A stretch of 64,000 bases of DNA from Gari tellinella (lineage: Eukaryota > Mollusca > Bivalvia > Cardiida > Psammobiidae), in NCBI GenBank assembly GCA_922989275.2, contig OV277871.1, positions 28,778,693-28,842,692 on the forward strand. Reading direction: 5' to 3'. How positions within the stretch are numbered: the first letter of the stretch is position 1; every line of letters starts with the position of its first letter. The notes under the pieces were generated by a model. The model saw nothing but the letters and a program-made list of their open reading frames with translations. It was not told the DNA's origin and ran no database searches. This document shows, in pieces, positions 43,436 through 55,859 of the stretch. Position numbers and translations under genes: made by a program.

Positions 43436-45375
43436 TTATTCAGAAAAAAAATATACACCGATATTTGGAATTCAATGTTTCCATTTCAATTACCAAGTAG
43501 ATTCTTTCTCAAGATAGGTGTTCTTAGTATATTAACATGCAACGGTTACTGCAAATGTCAAATGTTAAGTACATTTATTTTTGTGAGAAGGAAAAAAAAA
43601 AACTGATAGCAGACAGTGTATGCCCAGATGAGACACCGCTACTCATGTTGGTCTACACTGTTTGCATATTGGCGTTAATTTAAAGCCAGACAAATAATTG
43701 TTTGTGTGCAAGACAATTCTAACAAAACCGTCCCAATACAGTAATTTTGGTAACAGTGAACTATCGAACCAAGCAGCTCAACCAGAGTACATAATTAGAA
43801 ACGTATGTAAGGTATTCCATATAACAGATAAGCACTCAAAGATAAGCACTGTGTGCATTTTTCATGATAACTTAATTTGAACTACAGTGCCTGGAAAGAT
43901 AACATCCTCACTCGATCAGTAGTGAATAGTCAGTGTAATCAGAAGCTTTACGAGCCATTGTCGAACCTGTAATATTTCTGACATAAAGCATCTGTCGGAT
44001 ACTATGTCGGATCGATTATATTCGTCCAAAGTTGCTTTTAGTGCACGTGCAGGAAGTAGAAAAGAAATGTAGATAATATAAATAGAAGATATATATTAGT
44101 GCAGTGCTAAGTATTATTGGGAAACTGAGGCATACTATCTAAGATGTAGTATGTGTGGAGTATATTTTGGAATCCGTGTGTTATATATTCTGGTGGGAAT
44201 TATTACATAGTGATGTTTGCTTCGATTCGTCTGGCTCTTTTGCCCGAGTTTACTATATTTGATGTATTGTTCCAATATTGACGTATTCCGCTGTTTTTTG
44301 GAACCTTATGTGATATTGTAGAATATATACCTCCCAGGTGTTTGGTATAGGAAAATATTGCCTTGTTTTCTGCTCAGAGAGTATATATATAGGTGTTGAT
44401 TATATATGATGGTGAAGTTGACGTATAACTAAGCACGTTCATTCATACTTCAACACGGATGACTAGATTTGTTTAGTCATGTGATATCTTAGCAGCCAAT
44501 GAAACAACTGTTCCGTGTTTCTGGTGAGTACAATAAATAAACCCTATCAAAATATCGGCTGCTTTAAACTTTCATCTGCAATTTTACAACTCTATAATGT
44601 CAAACATGTTTTCAGTAGAAACGTCGAAACATATTATTTTTATAAACAAACTAGATGCCTCTTGATTTAGACCTGACCTCGAATTACTAAACGTTATAGA
44701 ATAGACATGAACAAATGTTGTCTTTTTAATTTACTTTAGATTGACGATTGCAGTTTCCAATTTTGTCTAGTCGATTTTGACTATTTATATTTGCGTTTTT
44801 GTCAATGTATTGCAACATATGACAAACAAGTCAAACCATCAGAAGGCATCTTTAGGAGCCCTTTGATTGATCTTTGTCTTTACTATTTGCATAGTAGGAA
44901 ATGCAGGCCTTTTTCAACTCTATTTAATAGTCGTAATTGGGCTATGTTCCCAATGGCCAAAAGTATATTTTCTTCCCAATTTTTATAAGAGTAACAACAA
45001 TTCCTTGAAGACAAAGATCCCTAAGCTGTCTTGGTATAGCAGTGCAAAAGTTCGAGATCAGTCGAATCAGGAACACTACATGTGTGTATAGTGTTCCTGG
45101 TCAAATAAATTGAAAATTTCATTGTTTAGTCAAATGATTCAATAGAATTTGTTATATTCAAAATTCCAATTTCCAGTGATTTCACTGATTCGACGTAAAA
45201 TTTCCAAAACCCTGGTGTATGGGTTAAAAGCCCCAAATGGCGAAAAATGTACTTTTAACAAGTATTTTGTTTGCAAAGCAAACGTATATATGCATAGCCA
45301 GAATTCAAATAGACAGATACCTACTTAATAAACTTAGACATCTTTGAAGTTTTTTCGTCTGTTGCAAATGACGAC
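43436..45375. other. No gene recognised
   Basis: Contains a decayed family C stem near 43612-43667 (GTGTATGCCCAGATGAGAC). The AT-rich block 43970-44560 has a TATATATAGG and AATAAATAAACCC but no supportable LTR pair. 44840-45190 shares AATTGGGCTATGTTCCCAAT with 53285-53310. Confidence 0.4.
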
Positions 45376-45578
45376 ATGGCTCAAGGTAAGAGGGAGTTAA
45401 CTGAACAAATATGACATGCCTCACTTATTTCAGCACCAAAAAATCACATGGTTTAGCTATTCATTAGAATCGTCTCGAAGAGACGATTCTAATGAGTAGT
45501 AAGAAAATTGTAACATAATAGGATTGAAAGCAGAAATAAAGATTTTAGCTTTTGAAATATTCTCCTCATCTGGAGCTC
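45376..45578. mobile_element. Family G MITE
   Basis: ATGGCTCAAGGTAAGAGGG and CTCCTCATCTGGAGC are the ends. The centre TTAGAATCGTCTCGAAGAGA continues to a perfect stem. Confidence 0.8.
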
Positions 45579-45863
45579 TGTGACACTAGTACATATATAA
45601 CCCATGGAATCCAAATAACTAAGCGTTTCATTTGGATCTACATCGCATGTATATAACCATGTTATCCACATTGTGCTAATGGTTTAAACCATTACCCATT
45701 ATGTAAGCATGTATGTACGCATTAAGTTTATTCCTCAAATAAAGAAAATAGTTCCACTTGATACAGACATTAATATACACGATAAGAAATATTTCCATAT
45801 CTTTGCAGATGGTAGCTTTAATTAAAGCAGACTGTAAGTAAGGAAGAACGTTCCTTAAGCAGG

Positions 45864-46049
45864 GCTCCAGATAAAAGGGGGTAAACTAAACAAATGCAAC
45901 ATTTTTTCACTTATTTTAGAACCAAATCCTATGGTGTTACTACTCATTAGAATCGTCTCGAAGAGACGATTCTAATGAGTAGTGACACCATAGGGTTTAA
46001 TACAGAAATAAAGATTTTAGTTTTTGAAATACTCCCCTTATCTGGAGCT
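45864..46049. mobile_element. Family G MITE, best copy
   Basis: GCTCCAGATAAAAGGGGG mirrors CCCCTTATCTGGAGC. AATCCTATGGTGTTACTACT with its inverse and the AATCGTCTCGAAGAGACGATT centre give almost full-length pairing. Confidence 0.9.
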
Positions 46050-46199
46050 CTGTTAAGGCACATTCTGCTTTACTTTCAACCTGCTGAAAAGTATCACCTG
46101 TCTGCAAAACTAGAAACAGGCTATAATTTAATGGGTTAATCATCGCGTCAATAAAATCGGAATAATCAACGGTTAACCTTTTCATTGGCTTACCCTTGA

Positions 46200-46385
46200 T
46201 ATAATTACTGCTTGCAAACAGTATGGACCCTGATCAGACGCCGCGCAACGCGGCGTCTGATCAGGGGCCAAATTGTTTGCCACTCATTAGTTAGTCAATT
46301 CACCAAAAGTTTGAATTTAAGGGAAAAAAAGCAGACGACAATTGTTTAAATCACATGCCGTCATGGCAGTTAAGGGAGTTAGCAC
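46200..46385. mobile_element. Family B MITE
   Basis: GACCCTGATCAGACGCCGCG and CGCGGCGTCTGATCAGGGG pair. AGCAGACGACAATTGTTTAA and GGCAGTTAAGGGAGTTA follow. Confidence 0.8.
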
Positions 46386-46414
46386 GTACATGATGATTTA
46401 TATTTTTATTATTA

Positions 46415-46757
46415 CAGTGCTCCCTCCAAACAACGGCCCTCTCAACAACGGCTCCCTCCTGACAACAAATCTTGTCATTGTTCCCTAAACAGGACAATTA
46501 TGTTTATCTTTTTCACGAATGCAATATCGTCTGCTTAAACTTGTCGTCTGCTGTTTGTCTCAAAGTCTCATATTGGACATTTTGACAGAAAAAACCCAAC
46601 ATAATGACGAGTGACAAACAGTTTGAATCCAGATCCAGATTTGGATTCAAGCTGTATGCAAAGGTAGGCCAATTTTCCTCCCTATAACAATTCTCTCGAA
46701 CAATACGTGCAATATCTATCTCCCAATTGGATGTGGTGTACAGAAGGAGTACTGTAA
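46415..46757. mobile_element. Family I MITE
   Basis: ACAGTGCTCCCTCCAAACAA opens and GTACAGAAGGAGTACTGTAA closes, around GTCGTCTGC boxes and a GAATCCAGATCCAGATTTGG core. Sister to 28398-28735. Confidence 0.75.
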
Positions 46758-47459
46758 TTATGCATTATGTCCTAGTGAAAGACGAATGATATTAGTTATT
46801 TACAAAACACCGCCCCGCTGAAGAGTACGGATGTCCTATATAAACAGTGTAGACTAGATCCAGAATAGAGCTACCCTGAAGGAGCTCTCTGATCAGGATG
46901 TGCACTGTTTGTCAACATTGCAATAAATTGACAAAGCATCCCTAAAAATGTTGCAGGCGACAAGTTTTCAAACCATTCCTTCTATTTTTCACAAGATAAG
47001 ATTCACATTCTAAAATGAAGTCTATTTTGTTCAGTATAAGTGTATTGTGACATTGGTCTGTCTTTAATACGGAGACACGAGATTTTAGATTACTTGCAAA
47101 CAGCGTAGACCCAGTTCAGCGGAATACTTAAATAGCCGTCTGATGGGAGTCGACGATATTTGCCATAAGTTTTAATATTTTGTGGAAAATCCATCACAAG
47201 CCAATTTTTCTGGTCATTATTTAGAAAACGGAAGCGTCTATTTGGAAATTCAGCAGGGTAAACATAATAATAAAGACAAAAAATATCTCATATAAGTAAT
47301 TCATATCTCTTTTCAGACTTTTTTCCTGCATTAAGCTGCCACCCAACTTATCTGACCATCCATGTTCGATTATTGAACTGCCGTATCCTCCGGCTAGACT
47401 GATTTTGTATGCTGTTTAACCGTTATCGTGCTAAGCATGACCTGGTCATATCATAAATT

Positions 47460-47645
47460 ATATGCAAATAGTTTGGATCCAGATTAGACGTCTCGAAACG
47501 CGGTGTCTAATCTGGATCGAAACTGTTTGGCAGTCATATTTTTCTTCAGTTGCAAAAGCTTAAAAAATGATTTTAATCTTTTTCGCAGACGATACATTCG
47601 AAGCAGACGACAATTCAGCATGATAAAGACACTGATAGTTAATCG
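47460..47645. mobile_element. Family B MITE
   Basis: GTTTGGATCCAGATTAGACG and TGTCTAATCTGGATCG pair. AAGCAGACGACAATTCAGC lies to the right. Confidence 0.72.
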
Positions 47646-47739
47646 TTAATCTCAAGTCTGCTATAGATCTGTTCATGTCAATATAGTATGTGAAGATGTC
47701 GTCAGCTTGTAGTCTGGTCATAAACATTATCAGATTTAT

Positions 47740-47849
47740 TGCCGAGATATTTCAATGACCGTCTCTGTCTTTCTCTGTCTATGTCTGACTGTCTCACCGT
47801 CTGTCTGCCCGTTTGTCCGTCTGTCCGTTTCTCTTTCTTTCTCTCTCTT

Positions 47850-47888
<39 letters not shown>

Positions 47889-48090
47889 ATGTCTCTCTCC
47901 CAGTCTGTCTGTCTGCATGTCACTATCTAACGTTCTTTGTATGTCAGGTGTTTGTTAGTCTTTCTCACTGTCTGTCTCCCTGTCTGTCTATCTTCCCGTG
48001 TCCCTTATGTTCTCTGTCTCTCTGTTTGTTGGTCATTCTTTCTCTCCGTCTTTCCCCGTCTCTTTTTCTGTCTCTCTTTTTTCACACTCA
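47740..48090. repeat. CT-rich microsatellite
   Basis: TCTCTCTC runs with GTCTGTCCGTCTGTCC interruptions. ORFs on both strands are by-products. Confidence 0.95.
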
Positions 48091-48212
48091 TGAAGCCGTT
48101 TAAATGCCTTAATACATGCACAAAAGTTATGTGCAATGCCGTGCTTCGTCATAATTGTTGTTTACATTTTACATAAAGTAAACTATGTAATAAAAAGGTC
48201 AACAAAGTACAT

Positions 48213-48451
48213 GCAATGGAGAGTGAGTCACTCTATCCCCATAAACGCGTTTTTGTTAAACCAATAATGTACATTGCAAACAATTTGGAGCCCGATCAGA
48301 CGCCGGGTAAGATCTGGCTGCAAACATTTGCCACTCCGAAATATTCAAATAGCTGTCATTTTTTACATTTTAATACATTTCGTTTACGTTTAGTTTCGTT
48401 TAAATATTTGTTTAGTTTGCATTTCTAACGGGATAGAATAACTTCACTGTA
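48213..48451 (-). mobile_element. Family A MITE, old copy
   Basis: TGCAATGGAGAGTGAGTCAC and GATAGAATAACTTCACTGTA are diverged ends; one stem half is missing. Confidence 0.6.
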
Positions 48452-49250
48452 ACGCAACCGCAAGCGGATACTCTTACTTAGTTGTACATCCGCGGCAGTT
48501 GACATGAAGTTTGTAAGTTCGTTTTGAAATACCTTAAATGATAAGCTCTACTTTCCTGTATTCAATACTTGGATTATCGTAATTGTGAAAGGCTTCGGGT
48601 TAAAAGATTAGGATATAGACTAACAGGGATTGTTTACAACGTTTAACACAGGTAAGAACCCTTTGTTTTATTAATACTTTCGGTTTCATAATGTAGTTTG
48701 TAGATCTAGAAGTATTGTCATGGAAACGTGGTGTATTTAGATCTGGGTCAAATGTTTATACAATTTTTCGGGAGCAGTGACGGATAAGGAAACTATATAG
48801 TATATTTCATGAAGATAAAGAATTGATCGGTTTGCTTTAAAGGGACAAGCTTCAATATAAGTTTATACACCACTCTCGTTACTTCAGTATACATATTTAT
48901 ATATGTTACAGAGAAGGGGCCTTTAATTGATGAAAAATAATGTCTAAATTGGACTCTGTAACGATGAAATTCTATAAAAATAATACTTTACACGTGCTGA
49001 TCGGGTCATGATATAAATATCGAACTGTGTAGTATCTGATTTAGCGTATATTTACTCGGTTTCTTGATCTGAATCTAAACTGTTTAGACGAGCTTGTTAG
49101 CTACCTAAAGGATAACCACACATCTAGTATGAAAACACAGATGCTGTTAGTTTACACACAGATATAAACATGAGCATTACCTGTGTATTAAACACTGACA
49201 CATGTTGTGAAGAGTTTATGTGTGGGGCTCCATTTTACTATCTTTTAACT
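48452..49250. other. No gene recognised
   Basis: AT-rich. Only CTTGATCTGAATCTAAACTG near 49063 recalls a palindrome fragment. Confidence 0.45.
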
Positions 49251-49254
49251 AAGT

Positions 49255-49405
49255 TTACAGTGCAAACAGTTTTGATCCACATCAAAACCTGCGTAATGCG
49301 GCGTTTGATCAGGATCCAAACTGTTTTGCACTCGTAGATACTTTCTTCAGTCAAAGCTTCTCAAAAATTTGGATTTTACATATTAACTAATCTCATCAAT
49401 GACCC
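49255..49405. repeat. Family B copy, partial
   Basis: TTGATCCACATCAAAACCTG and GCGGCGTTTGATCAGGATCC form a damaged stem. Confidence 0.6.
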
Positions 49406-50195
49406 CCTGTGACGGCATGCTAAATTTGCGACAGGTGCCGTCTCAGGATATGGCCGGATAGAAAAAAGCTTCACATTACATGTATCTTATCTATCTGTAC
49501 ACAGACTAAAAGACGACACGACAAAACTTATGCAAGCAAAGAATATTTCTTTTCGAAAGTGTTAAAACATACGGTTAAATTTCGTGTTGAAATGGTTAAA
49601 CAGTTTGTTATATTTCTTGGAATATATACATGTTTCACGAAACATTAAGTGCGTTTAGTTCGAGTTCACCTCTTCTAAGTTTCCATGACTATCTTAGACC
49701 TTATCCTGTTGCAATATCGTCTGCCTTGAAATCTATGTCTGAAAACATACTCAGTTAAGATTTATTTCTATGAAAAACACTTAAAGACGAATGTTACGCG
49801 GCGTCTGATCTGGATCACAACTGTTTTCAAAACCAATTCCTTCGTTGCCAAATCGTTGGGATATGGATTGATCAGTTATACAGTAAAAACATGTCTTATA
49901 ACAGTTTTCACCCCTGAAACTTTAAACAGATAGTTCCAGCTTCCAATAAAGTCTAGTATATTTTTTACTACTTGTGTTAGATTTTTACAATATATTACAA
50001 CATGTAAAAACAGCTCTCTATATCCTTCCCTCTGACTTCACTATTTACATAGGACAGTTCAGCTCTCTATCGTGTTCGCTGACTTTTAATGACGAGTTTA
50101 CTCGTCGCTAGGGTTGAATGTGGTAAAAACATATTGAATATATGGCTGACATTTCTCCAGTTCTTTCCGAAATCTTCGGATTTTTTATCCTAGCA
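49406..50195. other. Repeat debris, no gene
   Basis: TACGCGGCGTCTGATCTGG near 49796 and AATATCGTCTGCCTTGAAA near 49722 belong to one decayed family B copy. Confidence 0.4.
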
Positions 50196-50199
50196 GATG

Positions 50200-50278
50200 G
50201 TAGCTTAAAGCGGGCTTAATGTAAAGCAGAATGCACATTAAGTCGCAACCTGCTTTACTTTCAACATGCTATAAGTAA
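50200..50278. repeat. Family F hairpin, diverged
   Basis: AGCTTAAAGCGGGCTTAATG and AACCTGCTTTACTTTCAAC with AAAGCAGAATGCAC. Confidence 0.6.
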
Positions 50279-50379
50279 GCGCGTTTGAAAAATAGAAAAT
50301 TTGGAAAGTTCATAAAACAATTGAACTTGACAAAGGTTTCCCATTTGTAAATGACGAGTATTCACTGGGGCCAACTAGG

Positions 50380-50570
50380 TATCATCATCAAATATTTTGC
50401 TACGACAACCTTTACGGGTAATATCATAATACATTTGTATTCCTACGAAGGCAACTTTGTTTTAGTATCAACACTTTTCCCAGTATATAAGTGTACACTG
50501 ACATCGTAGAAATACAACTCTATTATAATACCCATATAAGTTGTCGTAGCAAAACATTTTGATGATAATA
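50380..50570. mobile_element. 190-bp TIR element
   Basis: ATCATCATCAAATATTTTGC with TACGACAAC is mirrored by GTTGTCGTAGCAAAACATTT and TGATGATAAT. The interior pairs partly (AATATCATAATAC with TATTATAATA). Confidence 0.78.
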
Positions 50571-50629
50571 CGTATAGTGATATTGGTCGCTATAGGTTTT
50601 AATGTGATGGGACGTTTTTATTTAAGAAA

Positions 50630-51180
50630 CATAGAATTGAGTGTCAGATAGTTTTGGACGAATTTATTTGTGTCTGATAAGGGTCCACACTGTTTGCAAA
50701 AACAATACACTCGGTGTTTGGCAGTGAATGTTGTGAGGGCGTTGGTATTTGAAACAGCAGGTCAGGCGTAGACGGTCATAGGTCATACATGTAACTGCTT
50801 AGTTCGTCATATAGCCCTAGGATAAACGATGATCATGTGTGGATAAACCAGCTTATAACAAATAATGTTTAAATTTATACTACACTGTTGTTTCTAAGTA
50901 AATTAATATATTCAACAGAACAGAACAGATTTTTTTTCTGAAATGTTCTGTAATACATTCAACCCTAGAGACGAGTATACTCGGCATTTACGAACAGTGT
51001 TTCTCTGCAAGGAGTACAATTGTCGAATGCAAACGGTAAATACCCCTGATCAGGATATACACTGTCATTTTTGCAATTTATTGCTAAAACCAGCCATAAA
51101 TGAAACAAAAAACAGACACAACTTTATTTGGAACTAGAATGTTTCCAATTAAAATTTCAGCATCCACTGTGAGTGCTTTG
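50630..51180. repeat. Small decayed hairpins
   Basis: GTGTCTGATAAGGGTCCACA near 50669 and AACAGTGTTTCTCTGCAAGG near 50992 are single arms of family C-like palindromes. No gene seen. Confidence 0.4.
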
Positions 51181-51194
51181 AACAAAGAAATGAG

Positions 51195-51312
51195 ACAATA
51201 CTGTAATTCAGATATGATCCTGATGAGACGCCGCGTGACGCGGCGTCTCATCAGGGTCAAAACCTTTTGCAAGTCGACTATATAGTCGTCTATGATAGTT
51301 AAAGGGTTAAGC
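51195..51312. repeat. Family B copy, short
   Basis: GATCCTGATGAGACGCCGCG and CGCGGCGTCTCATCAGGGTC pair perfectly, with TATAGTCGTCTATGATAG and TTAAAGGGTTAA to the right. The GATGAGACG variant is shared with 37110-37325. Confidence 0.75.
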
Positions 51313-51446
51313 TGAAACTAAGAATGTTCATTTGAAAACGCATATAGAGCAGATAGTTTAAAACACTTTTTATTACCAATAACTTACATTTATACATATT
51401 TACATAAAGATAACATCACAACAGTACGTTATATGGATAGTAGCAC

Positions 51447-51622
51447 AGTGGAACTCAATTATAACGACATTTGATATAACGAAATATTGGAGATATATGT
51501 AATAAACCAACATTTATTCCCATTGAATTAACGTAAAATACACCTGGTATAAAGAAATTTGGATATAACGAAAGAAATCAGACGGACCCAAGGAATTCGT
51601 TACAAGTGAACTTCACTGTAAA
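51447..51622. mobile_element. MITE with CAGTGGAACTCAATTATAAC ends
   Basis: The left CAGTGGAACTCAATTATAAC is weakly mirrored by GTTACAAGTGAACTTCACTG. ATATAACGAAATATTGG and GGATATAACGAAAGAAAT lie inside. It resembles the ends of pogo/Tigger-like elements. Confidence 0.6.
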
Positions 51623-52714
51623 TAATAAACCCACTTACTAAGAGCAATTTTTATACCTGAATGCGTTCGGCTTTCTGACAAAACATTCAGTGTTAGAGAG
51701 CCTAACTATCAGGGTATACATGTATTAATAATTGCACTGAGTTTCTTGATTTACTAATAGTGCTATTGAGCTAAACATATTCCAACATGGAAATGAAGAT
51801 ATAATTAAATTATAAAATTATTGCTCTTTTTCTTATAGTTCGACCTCCGGGATTATTTATCAAAGGCTAAGCTACGTTTTAACTTTGAAAACGGATATTT
51901 TGGACTTAACTTAAAAATGTTGGAAATAATGCAGTTTAACTGCAGAAAAGATGTAATTTCGAGTCAACTAAGTCGATATATCGAAGGTTTACTGTGTAAG
52001 TTTATGTACATGTAAAGAATAGAGCCACAAATTCATTCTTACAATATTAGGAAAGGTATATTCCCCTAAGTTGAGCGATTTGTAATATAAGTACATTTAG
52101 TTTGTTGTTTCGTATCAAATTGACGAATCTTCAAAAACACTTATATGTCCTGACAGATATACGTATGGTTAATAAGAAACAGTGAAAGGTGGAGAGAACG
52201 AAAACATACAAAAATAAATTGAAGGATATGAAGGAAAAAAGGAAAACGAAATTGCAGTATAGCACGAATAACATTTTACCCCATAGCCTGTTTGTAGTTT
52301 TGAAGACAAGCGACCACTTATAAGGCACATTCTGCTTTACTCTCAGCCATTTTCAAGATATCATTTGTTAGGATATAGAAAATATTTCCCATGATAAATA
52401 TTCATGACTGTATCAAATATAACTGGGTTTTTTCAATGGAGGAATAAATTAAATGCGTAAACATACGTATTATATCTATTGGATTATAGGTTACGATATA
52501 CATATGCTTATTAATGTATGGCAATGATCCTAAAGGAGGTTTTTTACATAACTGGTATCACTCTGTATTTATCACATAAAACCGACTCTGGCAGTGTAAT
52601 AAAGCTATTCAATGAATGATAATGAAATATCAATTTTGGGGTCTGACCCAACCTATTCGTCCACAAGCGCTGCATGACGCGGGATGCCAAATGACGTCAT
52701 TTGTCAAGGCTTAA
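51623..52714. other. No gene recognised
   Basis: AT-rich. AAGGCACATTCTGCTTTACTC near 52322 is half of a family F core. TTAACTTTGAAAACGG near 51879 belongs to the same TIR debris as 53640-53720. Confidence 0.4.
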
Positions 52715-52850
52715 CCGTAAACAGAACAGAACATACTTTTATTGATTTGTACATCAGTACATCATCATATAACATAATTGTATAATAAAAACAACGTCAA
52801 GTTTTGGCGGAAAATACATATGGCGGAGAGGCTACAAAGTACGGATTAAG
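52715..52850 (-). mobile_element. LINE-like 3' tail, reverse orientation
   Basis: ACAGAACAGAACATACTTTT followed by ATTGATTTGTACATC reads on the minus strand as a 3' end with a GTTCT-repeat tail. No coding part is seen. Confidence 0.4.
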
Positions 52851-53180
52851 TTGACTTAATAGGGGTTCTAAATGTTTATGTGATAAAAAGAAGCTCACAT
52901 TAGTTCTCATTATTTATCATTTTAATAAACTCGTTGACTTAAAATAAACATAACGATCGCCAAGGCTCGTGTCTTATTATTTTAGTCAACTCGTTTGTTA
53001 AAAATGATAATTTATGAGAACTCATGTAAGATCCTCTATATATACAATTCCCAATGTTTTAACTCATTGACCCCTGGCACTTAAGTATATTCCATTTTTG
53101 ACTATTAAGAATTGTTTAAATAGAGGCTCTTACATGAGTGATCATTGTTTATCAGTTTTAATAAACGAGTTGACTAAAAT
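52851..53180. repeat. Inverted and direct copies of a 60-bp segment
   Basis: TTTTAATAAACTCGTTGACT (52920) appears inverted as AGTCAACTCGTTTGTTAAAA (52983) and again directly as TTTTAATAAACGAGTTGACT (53157). Confidence 0.65.
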
Positions 53181-53204
53181 AATATGAATAAAATATAGCG
53201 GGTT

Positions 53205-53762
53205 TATTCCATGGTCAAACTTCGATATTTCGAACTCGCATAAGTCAAATTTATCGGTTTGTTTCGTCCGAATTTTTAGCTGTAATTGGGCTTTGTTCCC
53301 AATGACAAACACTTCAAAAGGTATCTTTTTATTTTTTAAGAAAAATTGCCAAAATTGCTAAAAGAAAACCAAAGTCCTATAAACTACCTCTGTAAAAAGG
53401 ACATAATGGATCAATCAAAGCTGAAACACTGTATATGTGTCAACACATTTTGGTTTTCATGGTCCAACAAATTTATGATGATATAGAATGATATTTTTAA
53501 AAGGTCAAATAGTGCATACATTCCCACAATCTCACTCCACATCAATCAATTTGTCAAATTAATAGTCGAAACTCGATACGCCCAACTCGCTTAAATCGAG
53601 ATAACCAGTATTTCATAAATTAAATTTCGAAAACTTGGTATCGCTTAGGTCGAACATACCCATATTTCAAAGTTAAAACGTGGCTGAGCCACATTTTAAC
53701 TGTGAAATGTGGATATGTTCGAACTAACACGAGTATTAACTATCGAGTTTCGACTGTATGTT
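53205..53762. mobile_element. TIR element with TCGAxxxCGAACTCGC termini
   Basis: GGTCAAACTTCGATATTTCG and ACTATCGAGTTTCGACTGTA are the ends. The right half has a hairpin AAAACGTGGCTGAGCCACAT with flanks TCGAACATA/TATGTTCGA. Confidence 0.6.
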
Positions 53763-54708
53763 TAAACATGAATATTTACATTCAACCTGTAAAGTCTCTA
53801 TGTAATCGTATTAAAAATATGCAGGTCAATTCTCGATGAACCTACGAATCGAATCCGGTTCCAGCCAGTTAGAAAGAGGGCGGAGTCTCCGCCGCGAAGA
53901 AAATCTTCCATACGGCGGAGAGATACCGACCAAGTTAGGATCTACTTTTAGATTAGCCGTTCGGGTATCTCGAAACCCCTATTTAAAGTCACAGACAGTT
54001 CAATTAAAATCAAATTGCGATAAAAAAAATTAAATGCTGTTTTTAAGGGAGGTTATTATATTACGCTCCGTCATTAAAGCTGTACGCGTTCTCTCCCTTC
54101 TCCGAGTGTTCTATTTATAGATTAGACAAGTTGTCTTCCAATTACGGTTTGAAATTGACAAGTTCAAACAATTTGTTCACCAGAATTACATAGGAAAGTC
54201 GCTCAAACATAAAGCAAAATAATGCATTCACACTTACTAAATTGGTAACGTAATGTTCCGTTATGACATATTGAAACTAGCCTATGTGTATCGGATATGC
54301 CACGGATGGCCGCGGGTGTGTGTACACGCTGACTGTGTAGTCGCATTTCAGCGTTGCTATTCGCGTTGCTATGTGTAAAGCGTGTATAAAAACTTGCGCC
54401 ACCTAATTGTTTAAAATATGCTTTGATAATAGATATTCAGATTGAAATTTTTGTTTTAGTTTCTTACGAGCGTTCTTAAAGCACAGCGAGAAAGTTTAGT
54501 GCGTAAAAATCCTGAAATTATTATGCAAATACAGTACATGTAGTAAGGACTACTTTTGACACCATATTTAGAAACTGGAATGGCTATTACATCGATATTA
54601 CATCTATCAAACCCATTTGGCCGGTATATGGTATATTCATATACATGAAAACAAATCTGGTCAAACTACACATTAAATGGATGACAGAAAAAAAATAAAA
54701 ATATAAAT
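53763..54708. other. No gene recognised
   Basis: A 65-codon ORF at 53836-54033 has no motif. GCGTTGCTATTCGCGTTGC (54351 on) is a small direct repeat. Confidence 0.4.
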
Positions 54709-54875
54709 ATAAGGAATAAACAACATCTTTTTGCCGCTCATGACGGTATGACTACATTAGCTTCGGGGGGTAAATTAAATTGAAAACGCCCTTCGGGCGT
54801 TTACAAAATTTACCCCCTGCGAAGCTAATGTAGTCATACCGTCATGAACGTCAAAAAGATGTTGTTTATTCCTAT
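54709..54875. repeat. Large near-perfect palindrome
   Basis: GGAATAAACAACATCTTTTT is mirrored by AAAAAGATGTTGTTTATTCC; GACGGTATGACTACATTAGC by its inverse; the centre is ACGCCCTTCGGGCGT. About 60 pairs per arm. Confidence 0.9.
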
Positions 54876-54923
54876 AATAAATACAAAATAAAGCGTGTGT
54901 CCTTACATTAATATTAAGTTATA

Positions 54924-55052
54924 CAGTTTCTTCACAGTGTACGTGAGGATTTCTTCCCGGCTGAGGTTAATCATGTTGCCCGAGCCGTTAGGCGAGGGTT
55001 ACATGATTTAACCAGCCGGGAAGAAATCCTCATGTACACTGTGAAGAAACTG
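54924..55052. repeat. Second large palindrome
   Basis: CAGTTTCTTCACAGTGTACG and GTACACTGTGAAGAAACTG, then GAGGATTTCTTCCCGGCT and its inverse, form about 38 pairs around an unpaired centre. Confidence 0.9.
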
Positions 55053-55423
55053 AATAACGAATTTATTATACTGCAACGTTTTCACTGTTCAAACGAAATA
55101 TTTAGGCATTTGTCGTGTACAGCGCTCGTAGTAAATTATAACAAAATCGCGCCAAAGCAAATAACGTTGAGCCTAACGACGTCATGTTTCTGACGTTGTT
55201 ATTCATTAGAAAAATGTGCATACTCGTATATTTCGACGTCAAACTTTCCCAGGAATAATGCGACTGTTGAAAGATCCAAACACCGATTGGTTCTTGGCCG
55301 AAATGGACTTAAAACGGAGGATACACGATTGAATGCACTCAGTCCTGTCGAGCGTTCGGCCATCTTATATTCTGCAAAGCAAGACTCGGGGACCTGTCAG
55401 CCAAAATGAAAACAGCTGCATTT

Positions 55424-55455
55424 CCAAGTACCCTGTCAGGTCACAGGGTACTTGG
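55424..55455. repeat. Short perfect hairpin
   Basis: CCAAGTACCCTGT and ACAGGGTACTTGG pair across a six-base loop. Confidence 0.8.
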
Positions 55456-55683
55456 GATTATGTCTAGGGCTCGTTGACCAATGAAAAGTAAGGAATTTAC
55501 CTTGCAGTATAATAAGAGTATTGTTACTTTCTTTCAAATTTACAGCATTTAAGGTATATAGCACCATTCCACAAATTTACAAAAGTAAGATATGAAATAA
55601 ATGTGGTGTTTTATGCATGAAATCTTTTGAACTTTAAAAACGAAAGTCCCTGTATATCATCATAAATTGTATCATTAATCAGA

Positions 55684-55858
55684 GTTCAAGATTAGGGGAG
55701 TAATTCACAAATTTAAATCTTTATTTCTGCATTAAACTCTATGGTGTAATTACTCATTAGAATCGTCTCTTCGATACGATTCTAATGAGTAGTTACACCT
55801 AAGGATTTGTTACCGAAATGAGTGAGAACAATACTCCCTCTTATTTAGAAGCATGATT
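55684..55858. mobile_element. Family G MITE
   Basis: AATCCTTAGG-type arms flank TTAGAATCGTCTCTTCGATA. The left GGGGAGTAATTCACAAAT is mirrored by GAGAACAATACTCCCTC. Confidence 0.75.
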
Positions 55859-55859
55859 A

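Noticed and set aside
43970..44560. Possible solo LTR (TATATATAGG, AATAAATAAA)
   Set aside because: No terminal TG/CA inverted pair or target duplication could be found, and no second LTR in the window.
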